From the NCBI GenBank assembly GCA_964036275.1, contig OZ038439.1, positions 16,972,330-17,036,329 of the forward strand: a stretch of DNA of 64,000 nt. Direction: 5' to 3'. The notes under the pieces were generated by a model, which saw only the letters and a program-made list of their open reading frames with translations, did no database searches and had not been told where the DNA came from. The translations under genes were made by a program, and so were the position numbers. Source of the DNA: Litoditis marina. Its lineage: Eukaryota > Nematoda > Chromadorea > Rhabditida > Rhabditidae. Position 1 is the first letter of the stretch, and every line of letters begins with the position of its first letter. Shown here one piece after another: positions 44,130-55,676 of the stretch.

Positions 44130-45640
44130 TTTTCCATAGCTCTGCGCCATCTGCTGTCGCATTTGCTATAGGCATGACCTGTGTGAACCTGTGAACGTCG
44201 TTTATTTTGTCATAACATTTGAGTAGACAGTTAAAAAGTGAACATCCCTTCTCCAAAGTATAATTTCAGGTTCCTTCTGTTTGAGGTCCGTTTGCAGTGC
44301 TACACACAAGCCTTCCCTTTCGCAGTTTAAAAAATTAGAATTTGGTTCATTTGTTTTTTGTTTTAAAGTTCGCACATTTTCAATTTTCAGTTCGCATTCT
44401 TTCAATTGATTTGGACTGTTCTATTTGGTATACTGTTTGTTCAATTCTACTGGTATTGTTCTGGAAAGATACAGGTTAGTTTTTTGCTAAGAAACTTGAA
44501 CCATGATATAATTGATATTTCAATTTAATCAAAAATCGTGCTTCAATTATTTGGTTCAGTTTGAGCTTACCTTTCTGGGCGGTAACTTCGAAAGAATTAT
44601 CATCTAAAACCGTGTTTTAAACCGGTTGGATGAAGAATTGCCTAATATTTATTATGCAGTAAATGACTGAATGCAGTAAATGGTTTTCGCCTCCATATAA
44701 GGTCATACACCAGTGAAGTCCCTTCAGTAAAGTTACACCGCTTAGTCAGACCTTACTGGCCTCTGTATAAGGTCTTTCCATACAATGTTTGAATTGCTGT
44801 GACATTTTATAATCTAAACTACTACATTCTAGCCTATATATTTATTATTAGTTTCCCATAGCTCTGTGCCATCTGCTGTCGCATTTGCTGTAGGCATGAC
44901 CTGTAGAAACGCCAATTGTTATTGTTACATTATCACGTTCCACTGAGATCAAATTTATTTATTAGAAATTTGAACAAATTAGGTCCTTCTGTTTTTGTTG
45001 TTTATAGATTTTGCCCATATCTTGTTTTCGTTTTCAGTTTTCAGTCTTCAATTATTTCAAATTTCAAATGAATGTGCTCTTCGGAATACTGGTGTATGGT
45101 TCTCCAATCGTCCTGGTTTACGAAATCGAAAGATTGGAGAGGCGCTATACTATACAAATTACAAAAACAGATAGGTTAGTTGTTAGCTACAAAACCTTGA
45201 ATAAATCATTCTATATTTTCTAGTTTCATTTGCTTCCAAACGTTCTAAGTTCTTTTCTCAGGTTTTTCTGCAATGTCATCATTCCAATTTTCACACGACT
45301 GCGGAACAATTATAGTTATAGTTAATATTACGTTTTGGAACGTTGTAAATCTTATGATTATCTTGCTCCAACTTTCATTGGGTCATCGGTAATTATTTTA
45401 GATAGGAAATTTGGTCCTGTGTTGGTAATTTGGTGTTATTATTATAATTTATAGCCTCAACTTCATCGTAGGTTGTTTTTAATCGCGCCCATATCTTGTT
45501 ATTATTTTTAGTTCACATTTATGGAATTGAACTTGCTCTTTGATATCTGATTTTAAATAGCCATGGTTCAGTACTGAATGCGGAAATGCAAAGGATACAG
45601 TTATTCAGGTTGGTGGTTTTCTATGAAATTTTAAGCTTGT
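44130..45640 (+). repeat. Divergent tandem duplications, no clear gene
   Basis: ATCTGCTGTCGCATTTGCT plus flanks occurs at about 44130-44180 and 44857-44910. Downstream stretches with CATATCTTGTT and TTTTCAGTT are also similar, including a third weaker copy near 45490. Could be a decayed repeated gene; I see no protein family. Confidence 0.45.
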
Positions 45641-47127
45641 TGTGTTTTTCTCTTAGATGATTGGCTTTCGATACCACAACTTGCAACGTATTATGTTTAT
45701 TTTATATTCTCAAGGTTTTCAGCCAAGTGAAAATTTCGAGCGTTCGTCTTCAAATAAATTTTACAATCATCATTAATAGACAAAAACGGCTCTTTCTCCC
45801 TTGGCAAACATAAGGAAAACTCATACATCAGCTGACCTCTTCTGGTATAGATAGCATCCTGTATCTTGCGCAGATCATTATTACAAATTAACCAAGTTTT
45901 ACGGGGGAGTGACACGTTTTACGAGTTAATTGAATCAGATGATTGCAAGTTTGCAAACACTGATTATCGTATTCCCAATGATATTTCCTTTTCTCAAAGA
46001 AAGTCAGTTCTGCGAAAAAATTTCCACATTATGGTCACATTTTGCTGGTGTATGCTTTTGATACGACATACGTTTTTCGATATTGTTACCATGTAGGTGG
46101 GATAGGGTCGGTTTCAGGGTTTGAACAGTCTCCACAAAAAAGCAAAAAGTAATTGGTCTCCTATGTAATCTGATTTGAAGTAGATTTTTGAAAAAATACT
46201 CTTTCAAACGTGTTGTCCCGTTCGGTCTGGCCATTCATTCTCCTGTAATACTTTCTTTGTTCATCTTTTTATTTTCAGCGTTTTCAAATCAAGCCAGTTT
46301 TGGTATAGGAAGGTCTAGCGGAAATCGTCTTCGGTATCAAGCATTCCCCCTCTCACTTGCTTCGAAGTCACGGTAAGTTGTTGACGTATTACTAAGTACC
46401 TTATAATGAAGATGCTGACGATAATATAATTTTCTCATCCTAGTATGGTTATTATTTCCCACATTGGCCCGTATTTTCATAAGTTTTCATCTAATACAAT
46501 TGCATGTCTGTTAAGTCAATGCTTGTGATACATTTTCGCCACCTGGGCTCTTTCACAACGACAAAGACAAAGAATCCTTAGTTTATCGAGTGTTTCGCTG
46601 AGTTCACCTGGGTTTTTTTCAGTGTCTTTTGCTCAAAGAGATGGTGTACTCTGCGTGTGGCCACAAGTTCTCGAGATTTATCCAAAGAAATTCAAAACGT
46701 TTAAATTTTATTTAATATTGTTTTTGATAAAGTCACTGTGGTACATATTTCCCTCTTTGAACTGGGAACATAGAATATTTAGATGATTAGTGATTTGACC
46801 GCAATTTTGAAAAGTAGTTTTTTACCGTTTAGCACCAGTTGTGAGTAATTTTTTCTCATCTTTGTATTTATTATTTTCTTTGATAGTCTCATGTGAACGG
46901 TTATTCGTAGATTTTGCTTGTACATTGTTCATTTGAACCCCATGGTGCAATTTGTGGGATTCCTCTATAAATATAAGCGATTACACAGGAACGTTCAGTT
47001 TAACAGATAATTAAACAGTTCCGTGAAAAAGTGCTTTGTGAAGTCCTAACTATTCTTGCTCTCTTTCGAAAGGATCGAAGTTGATATCCCGTACCGGAAA
47101 GCACACATTTTTGATCGTTCGTTTGAT
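45641..47127. other. Non-coding part of the large inserted element
   Basis: AT-rich, no ORF above background with recognisable motif and no clear splice structure. Confidence 0.4.
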
Positions 47128-47250
47128 TAAAGAAGGACGATTATGTGGTCCAATCGCAACGCTTCAGTCCTTTAAACCGCAATATATTTTTCAATTGCAG
47201 TTTAAAGGATCGATGTAACGGGATTGGTCCACATAATCGTCCTTCTTTAA
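47128..47250. mobile_element. TTAA-ended MITE, copy 2
   Basis: TTAAAGAAGGACGATTATG at the left, its complement then TTTAA at the right. Same family as 32902-33023, here inside the 8.17-kb element, so it jumped after or with that element. Confidence 0.75.
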
Positions 47251-47389
47251 CTGCTTGTGGTTTAAAAATTTACATTCTTACAGAATTTAGTGTATTCATC
47301 TATTGGAAGTAAATGTGTAATTTGCTAGTGTAAGTTGAAAACTGGACATCCTGCGCTAAGTGAACATGGGCTAACACCCTTTAGAACTA

Positions 47390-49455
47390 AACACGTACTT
47401 CCGAAGTATGACAGTTAACGAAGTTAACGTGCGCTTTTGAAAGTGAAGGTGTACTTTTGAAACTGAACGTGTACTTATGCAAGTAGGAAACCAAACGTGT
47501 GCTAATAAACCTGAACGTGTACTTTTGAAACTGAACGTGTGCTTTTGAAACTGAACGTGTACTTATGCAAGTAGGAAACCAAACGTGTGCTAATAAAACT
47601 GAACGTGTACTTTTGAAACTGAACGTGTGCTTTTGAAACTGAACGTGTACTTATGCAAGTAGGAAACCAAACGTGTGTTTCAGAAACTGAACACGTGCTT
47701 ATGCAAGTAGGAAACTGAACGTGTACTTTTGAAACCAAACGTGTGTTTCAAAAACTGAACGTGTAGTTATGCAAGTGGGAAACCAAACGTGTGCTAATAA
47801 ACCTGAACGTGTACTTTTGAAACTGAACGTGTGCTTTTGAAACTGAACGTGTACTTATGCAAGTAGGAAACCAAACGTGTGCTAATAAAACTGAACGTGT
47901 ACTTTTGAAACTGAACGTGTGCTTTTGAAACTGAACGTGTACTTATGCAAGTAGGAAACCAAACGTGTGTTTCAAAAACTGAACGTGTAGTTATGCAAGT
48001 AGGAAACCAAACGTGTGCTAATAAACCTGAACGTGTACTTTTGAAACTGAACGTGTGCTTTTGAAACTGAACGTGTACTTATGCAAGTAGGAAACCAAAC
48101 GTGTGCTAATAAAACTGAACGTGTACTTTTGAAACTGAACGTGTGCTTTTGAAACTGAACGTGTACTTATGCAAGTAGGAAACCAAACGTGTGTTTCAGA
48201 AACTGAACACGTGCTTATGCAAGTAGGAAACTGAACGTGTACTTTTGAAACCAAACGTGTGTTTCAAAAACTGAACGTGTAGTTATGCAAGTGGGAAACC
48301 AAACGTGTGCTAATAAACCTGAACGTGTACTTTTGAAACTGAACGTGTGCTTTTGAAACTGAACGTGTACTTATGCAAGTAGGAAACCAAACGTGTGCTA
48401 ATAAAACTGAACGTGTACTTTTGAAACTGAACGTGTGCTTTTGAAACTGAACGTGTACTTATGCAAGTAGGAAACCAAACGTGTGTTTCAGAAACTGAAC
48501 ACGTGCTTATGCAAGTAGGAAACTGAACGTGTACTTTTGAAACCAAACGTGTGTTTCAAAAACTGAACGTGTAGTTATGCAAGTGGGAAACCAAACGTGT
48601 GCTAATAAACCTGAACGTGTACTTTTGAAACTGAACGTGTGCTTTTGAAACTGAACGTGTACTTATGCAAGTAGGAAACCAAACGTGTGCTAATAAAACT
48701 GAACGTGTACTTTTGAAACTGAACGTGTGCTTTTGAAACTGAACGTGTACTTATGCAAGTAGGAAACCAAACGTGTGTTTCAAAAACTGAACGTGTAGTT
48801 ATGCAAGTAGGAAACCAAACGTGTGCTAATAAACCTGAACGTGTACTTTTGAAACTGAACGTGTGCTTTTGAAACTGAACGTGTACTTATGCAAGTAGGA
48901 AACCAAACGTGTGCTAATAAAACTGAACGTGTACTTTTGAAACTGAACGTGTGCTTTTGAAACTGAACGTGTACTTATGCAAGTAGGAAACCAAACGTGT
49001 GTTTCAGAAACTGAACACGTGCTTATGCAAGTAGGAAACTGAACGTGTACTTTTGAAACCAAACGTGTGTTTCAAAAACTGAACGTGTACTTATGCAAGT
49101 AGGAAACCAAACGTGTGCTAATAAACCTGAACGTGTACTTTTGAAACTGAACGTGTGCTTTTGAAACTGAACGTGTACTTATGCAAGTAGGAAACCAAAC
49201 GTGTGCTAATAAAACTGAACGTGTACCTTTGAAACTGAACGTGTGCTTTTGAAACTGAACGTGTACTTATGCAAGTAGGAAACCAAACGTGTGTTTCAGA
49301 AACTGAACACGTGCTTATGCAAGTAGGAAACTGAACGTGTACTTTTGAAACCAAACGTGTGTTTCAAAAACTGAACGGGTACTTATGCAAGTAGGAAACC
49401 AAACGTGTGCTAATAAACCTGAACGTGTACTTTTGAAACTGAACATGTGTCAATA
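47390..49455. repeat. Higher-order minisatellite of 20-21-bp units
   Basis: Basic unit like CTGAACGTGTACTTTTGAAA with variants (GTGCTTTTG, TTATGCAAGTAGG, GTGCTAATAAA). Units form blocks of 292 bp and 224 bp ordered 292-224-292, so an 808-bp super-repeat recurs (equivalent points at 47502, 48310 and 49118). The identical 78-residue reverse ORFs here are an artefact. Confidence 0.95.
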
Positions 49456-49499
49456 AATGTATGAAAACCTTATCGAAAAAACGAGTATTCCCGTGTTCC

Positions 49500-49534
49500 A
49501 ACAAATTCATCGGCCTGCGGCCGATGAATTTGTT
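49500..49534. repeat. Perfect 16-bp hairpin near element end
   Basis: AACAAATTCATCGGCC, three bases, then the exact complement. Lies within the sub-terminal region of the 8.17-kb element. Confidence 0.9.
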
Positions 49535-49700
49535 GCCCGCGTCTGGCCCGCGGTTCTGCAATTGGAAGAGTGCGGTAGTGTAGTTTGTGCCGGGTGCATC
49601 AAATCCTCTGCTATTATGGTTCTCGCTCAAAAAGCGCATCGCGCATTTGACCCCCGCTCTAAGTTGCCTGCCCAGCTGGTTTCGCCCAAATGGATCCGCT

Positions 49701-50650
49701 CAATTGACGTACACTCCAAAAGCTTTAGAGAAGTCGAAATATACCACATCAGTGAATCTATTCTTATCAGTAGCAAGCGTCCAATCATTTACGCATTCTA
49801 GCATCTGTGTTTCAACAGATTTACCTTTTCGGAAACCATGTTGATGCTCAGAAATTATCTTATTTCGGTCAAGATGGCCAGTCATGTGCTTTTTCAGAAT
49901 CTTCTCGAATAGACGAGCAAAAATAGAAGTAATGCTAATAGGTCTATAATTGTTCGGATCAGTAAATGGTGCTTTCTTGGGTATAGGGGTAACCAAGGAA
50001 TGTTTCCAACGTCTCGGTACCTCAGAACGTGTCATACTCAGCGTGAAAATGAACTCTAATGGTTCACTAATCTGACCAACTACTTCTTTGATGTACTTGA
50101 ACGGAATTCCGTCCGGAGTCACAGAAAAAGATTGAGGCCATGAGTTCAGAGCACTTTCTATCGAAACTCTGTCGAAAAGTACAGGAGTATCACAATGAGT
50201 TGTTACACAGTTATACAGTGGAAGGTTACCGTTATCTTTGGAATATACCTTGAAAAACACTTTCGCAAGCAAATCGGATTTTTCTTTATCCGATATGCAT
50301 AGCTCATGATCAGAGCCTATCAAACTAGACAAACAACTGGATTTACCCATTGTTTGATCTACCAGTCGATACACAGCATTTTTTCCACCACTATTAATAA
50401 GTTTGTTCTCCACAGATCTATTATACTTATTTAATTCTTTGATATATTTCTTATTGGATTCAGTATATGCGTCCCAGGCTGAGTTTGAATTGGAACATTG
50501 TGCGCGTTCCCAAAGCAAGTCCCTGTACTCTTTCAATTTCAAAACATGAGTAGGGAGATTTGTTCTGTTCGGAGGAACAAGTTTCATAGGCACAAACATG
50601 TTGATGGAATCATTCAAAATGTAACTTATTGAGTAAGTTACCAATTCTTC
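49701..50650 (-). mobile_element. LINE, 5' part of reverse transcriptase (5' truncated)
   Basis: An ORF of 314 codons ending where the inserted element begins. It has RT motifs IPKKAPFTDPNNYRPISI, HQHGFRKGKSVETQ and DVVYFDFSKAF, which precede the motifs of the 40.5-41.5 kb half. No endonuclease domain upstream, so the copy is 5' truncated, as is usual for LINEs. Both halves lack frameshifts, pointing to fairly recent insertion. Confidence 0.85.
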
Positions 50651-51469
50651 GCAAGTACATCTTGTATGCTTTATTTACCACCACACAATGATTTGTCAAT
50701 TGTGCATTTCTTTCCTTTAGGGGATTTCTCATCCCTCCGACAATTAGGTCGAGTTTTAGCGAATACATTGTAGGGTTTGACTAGTAGGGGGAACTTTCAA
50801 AGCAAGCCTAAAGGGTATATGTTGTCAAATCCAGCTGTATTTTAGTTTGAGCATGCCCCTTCTCGGTTGGAACTGATGAATTTGCTCAGGTATTATAATA
50901 AAACTATAAAATTCAGTAGAAATCTCCTGTGTAGAAAGAAAAACATTTTTTACTACAACCCAGTGAAAAAAATAGAGTTTCAATGTACATTTGTGAACCG
51001 TGATGTTTGCCTTCAGTGTTTGATGAACTTTACTATTGACAGCTAGGGAAATAGACAGTTTTCGCAGTTCTCGCACAGTTTCACGAGCGACTAGAAGATT
51101 TTTGAAAGAAAAAGATTTCATCTCAGTGTTACAGGCGGATACCGAGTATATATGATTTCACATGATCAGATGTTCTCTCAAAATAATCTATACCCACATG
51201 TCACGCGCAATACGGCATTTGCAAATTTCCCGTACCAGTTGTTGACATTTATTGTTTCGAACAGCATCATATTATTGAGAGAATAAAACACGTGCTCCGA
51301 GTATCAAACACCAACTTTTGTTTTCGATTTTTTTTCTTTCGCATGAAACGTTAATACAACTATGTATGATAAAATGGTGCAATGAACTGTTGAGAAAAAA
51401 CAATTCACGATAGAACGTTTTATTGGCAATATTCCGGTTTTGATATAGTACAGTCAAATGTTTCGTGGA
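50651..51469. other. Intergenic DNA between LINE and peptide 3
   Basis: No gene seen. Includes the 3' region of peptide 3 with the AATATTGCCAAT motif (about 51421-51435 on the minus strand). Confidence 0.5.
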
Positions 51470-51952
51470 TCATTGGCTTGGTTGAGGTTGGAATCCGGCT
51501 TCTCTTTTTCCGTAATATCCGTATCCGTAAGAGGGATATCCGTAATATCCTCCGTAATAAGAGGAAGAAGGGTAACCGTAACTGGAGTAACCGGAATAGC
51601 TGGGGTAACCGGAGTAACCGTATCCGTAACCGCCCAACTGAAACGATGGAAATTTGAAAGAAAATACTGCTGACAAGAAAAACAATCTTTCTTCTTGTGT
51701 TTGGTTTTTGTTCAGCTGTTTTTCGAAATGAGTGGTCATGTTGAATATAAAAAAACTGAGATTACGACTCACATAATATGCATCAGTTTGAGTGACTACA
51801 GCACAGAGAACGAGCACGGCGGCGAGGATTAGGCTGGAACATTTGCATGAAATAATTTTCAGAAAATGATACTTCGAACTAATCACCTCATGTGGAAGCA
51901 AAGTATATCAGCACACTAGACAACTTGAAACTCACCACTTAGCTGAAGACAT
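51470..51952 (-). CDS. GY-rich secreted peptide 3
   Basis: Exons 51936-51952, 51773-51833, 51470-51637; 81 residues, MSSAKC leader. The mature part has SYYGGYYGYPSYG, with Tyr where other copies have Ser; GKR and EAGFQPQPSQ intact. The upstream box reads CTAAAAGAA where other class A genes have TATAAAAGAA, so its TATA box seems lost. Divergent from peptide 4 (624 bp between start codons). Confidence 0.85.
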
Positions 51953-52447
51953 GATTGGAGACCGAATGATATCTCCACCATGTCTCCTATTCTTTTAGGC
52001 TACCCGCGGCGTGAAAAGTCTATTTGTCACAAATGAAAAAGTTTGCCACCGTAATTCGGAGCAAACAATGAAAAAGTTGCAACAAGCAGTCTCGAATGTA
52101 TTTCTTTCAAAATTTTTATTAGCAAACGATGGTGTTCACCCCAACCTTCTATAATTTCGTTTATTACGGCATTTTTCGTCCTACAACAATTTTTTGTCTT
52201 GATTTTTGACGTGAAATTTCACGTGTTTGAACTGACCACATCGTGTTGACCAGGAACGAGATAGATTTGACACTAAAATACTACGTTTCTGTTTTCATTA
52301 AAGTTATATAGACAGCGTGAAACACTGAAAATGTTCATCGTACACTTATGTTTATTAAAATAAATCTCATGTAGATCGAAGACGAAGTACACCTTCCATG
52401 ACTTTTTATCTGAGTGCAATGCGGGTGCAGTGTATGTTGCAATAGTT

Positions 52448-52535
52448 TTTCATTGTTTGCTAAAGTTGCGGCTGGAAATTTTTGGCAGCTCAGTATTAGA
52501 GACAAACAGATTTTTCTCAACGCGGCAGTATAAAA
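52448..52535 (+). promoter_or_regulatory. Class A peptide-gene promoter (peptide 4)
   Basis: AAAGTTGCGG, TTTTTGGCAGCTCAGTATTA, GAGACAAACAG and TATAAAAGAAGTGGGAAC (TATA at 52529-52535), matching peptide 2. Confidence 0.75.
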
Positions 52536-52575
52536 GAAGTGGGAACATGGTTGAGGTATCATTCGGTCTCCAATC

Positions 52576-53054
52576 ATGTCCTCAGATAAGTGGTGAGTTT
52601 TCAAAAGCCTCAAACATCACTTTGTCAGTTATTGTTAGTCTAGTGCCGTTTTCAAACATCGTTTGGTAAACTTCATCCAATTATCTCCTTCCAGCCTAAT
52701 CCTCGCCGCCGTGCTCGTTCTCTGTGCTGTGGTCACTCAAACTGATGCATATTATGTAGGTTACCTATTTCACTCTTTTGTATATTCGTCATTACTCATT
52801 GCCAGAAACGTTTGAAGTAAGACGAAATACGAAAAAAAAACTGTTGTGTGTTGTAAAAAATCCCTTGTAATATTTTACTTTTTCAGTTGAGCGGTTACGG
52901 ATACGGTTACTCCGGCTACCCGAGCTATTCCGGTTACTCCAGTTACGGTTACCCTTCTTCCTCTTATTACGGAGGATATTCGGGATATCCCTCTTACGGA
53001 TACGGATATTACGGAAAGAGAGAAGCCGGATTCCAACCTCAGCCAAGCCAATGA
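52576..53054 (+). CDS. GY-rich secreted peptide 4
   Basis: Exons 52576-52592, 52695-52755, 52887-53054; 81 residues, MSSDKC leader start (Asp unique to this copy). LSGYGYG opening as in peptide 2, GKR site and tail intact. The 3' UTR lacks the TGCCAATGAA motif and instead has AATAAAA about 20 nt after the stop. Confidence 0.87.
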
Positions 53055-54027
53055 TACCATATCGATTTGCATAATAAAATTCACTTTCATTTGATGTTTA
53101 ACTGTGCGGAGACACTGCGAATCTAATACTTGAGTTGATTGAGCAAAATCTAAAACGAAAGTTAACTTCCTTTCCTTTTTTACACAATCTTATTGATGAA
53201 AATACACATGCCCGTATAGCACTCCATTGAGGTGTTCGACTGCAATCTTTCAGCCGTGGTTAATGATTAGGTCGGGCAAGAAAACTAAACACACTATTGA
53301 AACAAACATAAGAAAACTGAAGCATGAGTAGCATGAAACAGTTCCAAAAACTCAATATCTGCACATTGGCAGCTCCCCTAACCAGTTTGCATTGAAAATC
53401 AATTCTTACTCCAATTTCTGTCAATTATACGATTTCTAATGGTAACAGGATTAAATACCCTCCTCGCATGGTTGCAAGACTGTCAATGAATGATTGTGGA
53501 ATTAGTGACTTTCTAATGTCTCGTTTGAGTAATAGTGCGTCCACAAATCATGTTGTTAATTGTCTTGATGGTCCAAAATGAGTCATGAACACATCTTGTT
53601 CTGAGGTGTTCGCTCAGTTCAGAATAGGTGGGGTTCAAGCAAATTATTCAGAAATATGGATTTGTTCATCCTTCCCAGTTCGAATAGCTACTCGACACCG
53701 CAGAAACGGGTGAGAATCGAGTGTTGCATCGAAATAACTACAATTATTGTATTTGAACAAACAACATGACTTTCTCGTGCCACTCTGAACACTTTCTAAA
53801 CACGGATATAATTCCAAACAAGTGTCGTGCATCTCTCATTTATAGTAGTGGAACTAAAATGGTCTAATTTGGGAGCAGATTTTCTTTTCACACTTTTCAT
53901 GTTTTGCATGCCCCATTTGCAGTACCTGGAGAGACAGTTCCCAGGAACAGATTTGAATGTAAAATGATATTCAGTGAGAATGAGTTCATTGTTACAAAAG
54001 TTATAGTACATTCAAATGTTTCGTAGA
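53055..54027. other. Intergenic DNA between peptides 4 and 5
   Basis: Tail-to-tail spacer. No gene, RNA or clear repeat recognised. Confidence 0.5.
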
Positions 54028-54842
54028 TCATTGGCTTGGCTGAGGTTGGAATCCGGCTTCTCTCTTTCCGTAATATCCGTATCCGTAAGAGGGATATCCA
54101 GAATATCCTCCGTAATAAGAGGAAGTAGGGTAGCCGTAACTGGAGTAACCGGAATAGCTGGGGTAACCGGAGTATCCGTATCCGTAACCGCCCAACTGAA
54201 AACAATCAATTCAAACTACGAAATGTTTCTATAACGCAACGGATTTATTTTTGTAGTGAACAACATTCGCTTGCAAAATTGATTCTCCGAAGTTACTTTA
54301 TACACAATACAACACTTACAAGATTGAATAGTGATAAAATTTCTTAAATGAGTGAAAATTGTAGTTATCCCTTTAGCTTAACCAGAATAGCAACTTACAT
54401 AATAGGCATCAGTTTGAGTGACTACAGCACAGAGAACGAGCACGGCGGCGAGGATTAGGCTGCAAGGAGATAATATACAACAAGTTCGATGTCTCTGTTG
54501 AAAATCTTTCATAGACTCTGTGGCCTCGATATAACTGTGGAACTCTCTTTTCGGATGTTTCCACTCTTTGAGAGGATTTAAATCTGGAAGACAGGGCAAT
54601 AAAGTAGCGCTCCCTCATAAAGTGGCAGGTTGGCGATTGACGCCTTATGCATGAAACATCCCGGGCCGGGTTGGGATGTTATCCCGACCTAAATTGGCTG
54701 GGAAATAGCCGAATTGAGCTCGGGATAACTTCCTAACCCGGCTCAGGATGTTTCATGCATACGCCCTCTCCGTGCCATTGGAATATTCGTATATTTGGTG
54801 TCGAAAGTGTATATGAAGAACTCACCACTTAGCTGAAGACAT
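54028..54842 (-). CDS. GY-rich secreted peptide 5
   Basis: Exons 54826-54842, 54399-54459, 54028-54195; 81 residues, MSSAKC leader. YPTSSYYGGYSGYPSYG centre, GKR and standard tail. Intron 1 carries a 123-bp MITE, making it the longest intron 1 in the family. TATAAAG on the minus strand at 54892-54898. No TGCCAATGAA motif after the stop. Divergent from peptide 6 (835 bp). Confidence 0.86.
54642..54764. mobile_element. 123-bp MITE in intron 1 of peptide 5
   Basis: Inverted arms with ATGCATGAAACATCC, GCCGGGTT and TTATCCCGA, nearly the whole length forming one hairpin. Confidence 0.8.
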
Positions 54843-54845
54843 GGT

Positions 54846-55527
54846 TGAAGACTGATAGATACCTCAGCCACATGTTACACCCTTTATACAACTCGCAGCG
54901 TGAAAAGTCTATTTGTCTCGAGCTGCCAAAAAGTTCAGCAAATAATGAAAAAGCTACCCACCAAAGCAAATACTAGGACTGTGGTGTAATCTTTTAAACT
55001 GAAAGTTGGACGAAAAAGAATGTAATTTTGTGAAGGTGTTATTACCTTATTCATGCTTACATTTTTTGAAACCGTTGGCTCCTCGACAATCCAGACAATG
55101 AGTGTCAGTCGCGAATGAGGTTGACATTTTTTTCGAATCTGGTAGACCTGCATGACATATCGGTTGTGTACAATTGTTAGTGACAAATGTTAAACATATA
55201 GTTTGAAGAAATGTAATAACTGTATGTGTTTCGCTGGTGAACTCATCCCACACACTCGAGGGCATATCACGTGTTATACGTACAAAGTACCTAAGTATCA
55301 ATAGAAGTGGGAGGATCAGAAGGTTAATGTATTCTCCAACGTTTTTCACGATGTTGGTAAGGTGTTATTCAATGGGCTAGTTCACTAATAGTATAATATT
55401 AGTCAAATGTACAGTCACATGTTAAACACAGCGAAACTCGAAACGCGCAACGGAAAGTGCACGACTCCTCCTTATTCTTCCGCCTTTACGTGACTCTCCA
55501 ATTTTCTTCTAGTACAGTAGCAATTGT
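54846..55527. other. Bidirectional promoter spacer, peptides 5 and 6
   Basis: Holds a decayed class A promoter for peptide 5 (GAGCTGCCAAAAAGTT near 54919) and, to the right, non-conserved sequence before the class B promoter of peptide 6. Confidence 0.5.
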
Positions 55528-55637
55528 CACATGCTGGCAACATTTGCTCTTCCACTTCCCAACTGTTTGAACAGAACTTTTCACTGCGAAGAACACCCGT
55601 TCCACGCCAGTAAAATAAACAAAGCAGAGTATATAAA
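55528..55637 (+). promoter_or_regulatory. Class B peptide-gene promoter (peptide 6)
   Basis: CACATGCTGGCAACATTTGC, TTCCCAACTGTTTGAACA, CCGTTCCACGCCAGTAAAAT and TATATAAA. About 90% identical to 62257-62370 upstream of peptide 8, and unlike class A. Confidence 0.8.
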
Positions 55638-55676
55638 CTCTTGTCCTAGATCAAAAGTACCCCCAACTCCCAGAAA

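Larger units (their letters stand above)
41532..49700. mobile_element. 8.17-kb terminal-inverted-repeat element inserted in the LINE
   Basis: Both ends carry AGCGGATCCATTTGGGCGA in inverted orientation, followed by imperfect inverted similarity for about 100 bp (GGGGTCAAA-GCGC, GAACCATAATAGCAGAG). No transposase ORF is visible, so it appears non-autonomous. It contains a nested 1.67-kb element, divergent tandem repeats, a TTAA MITE and a higher-order minisatellite. The target duplication is not clear; some LINE sequence (about 25-30 residues of RT) seems missing at the junction. Confidence 0.75.

Noticed and set aside
47502..49354. Five identical 78-residue minus-strand ORFs
   Set aside because: They are translations of the higher-order minisatellite; identical spacing and composition explain them.
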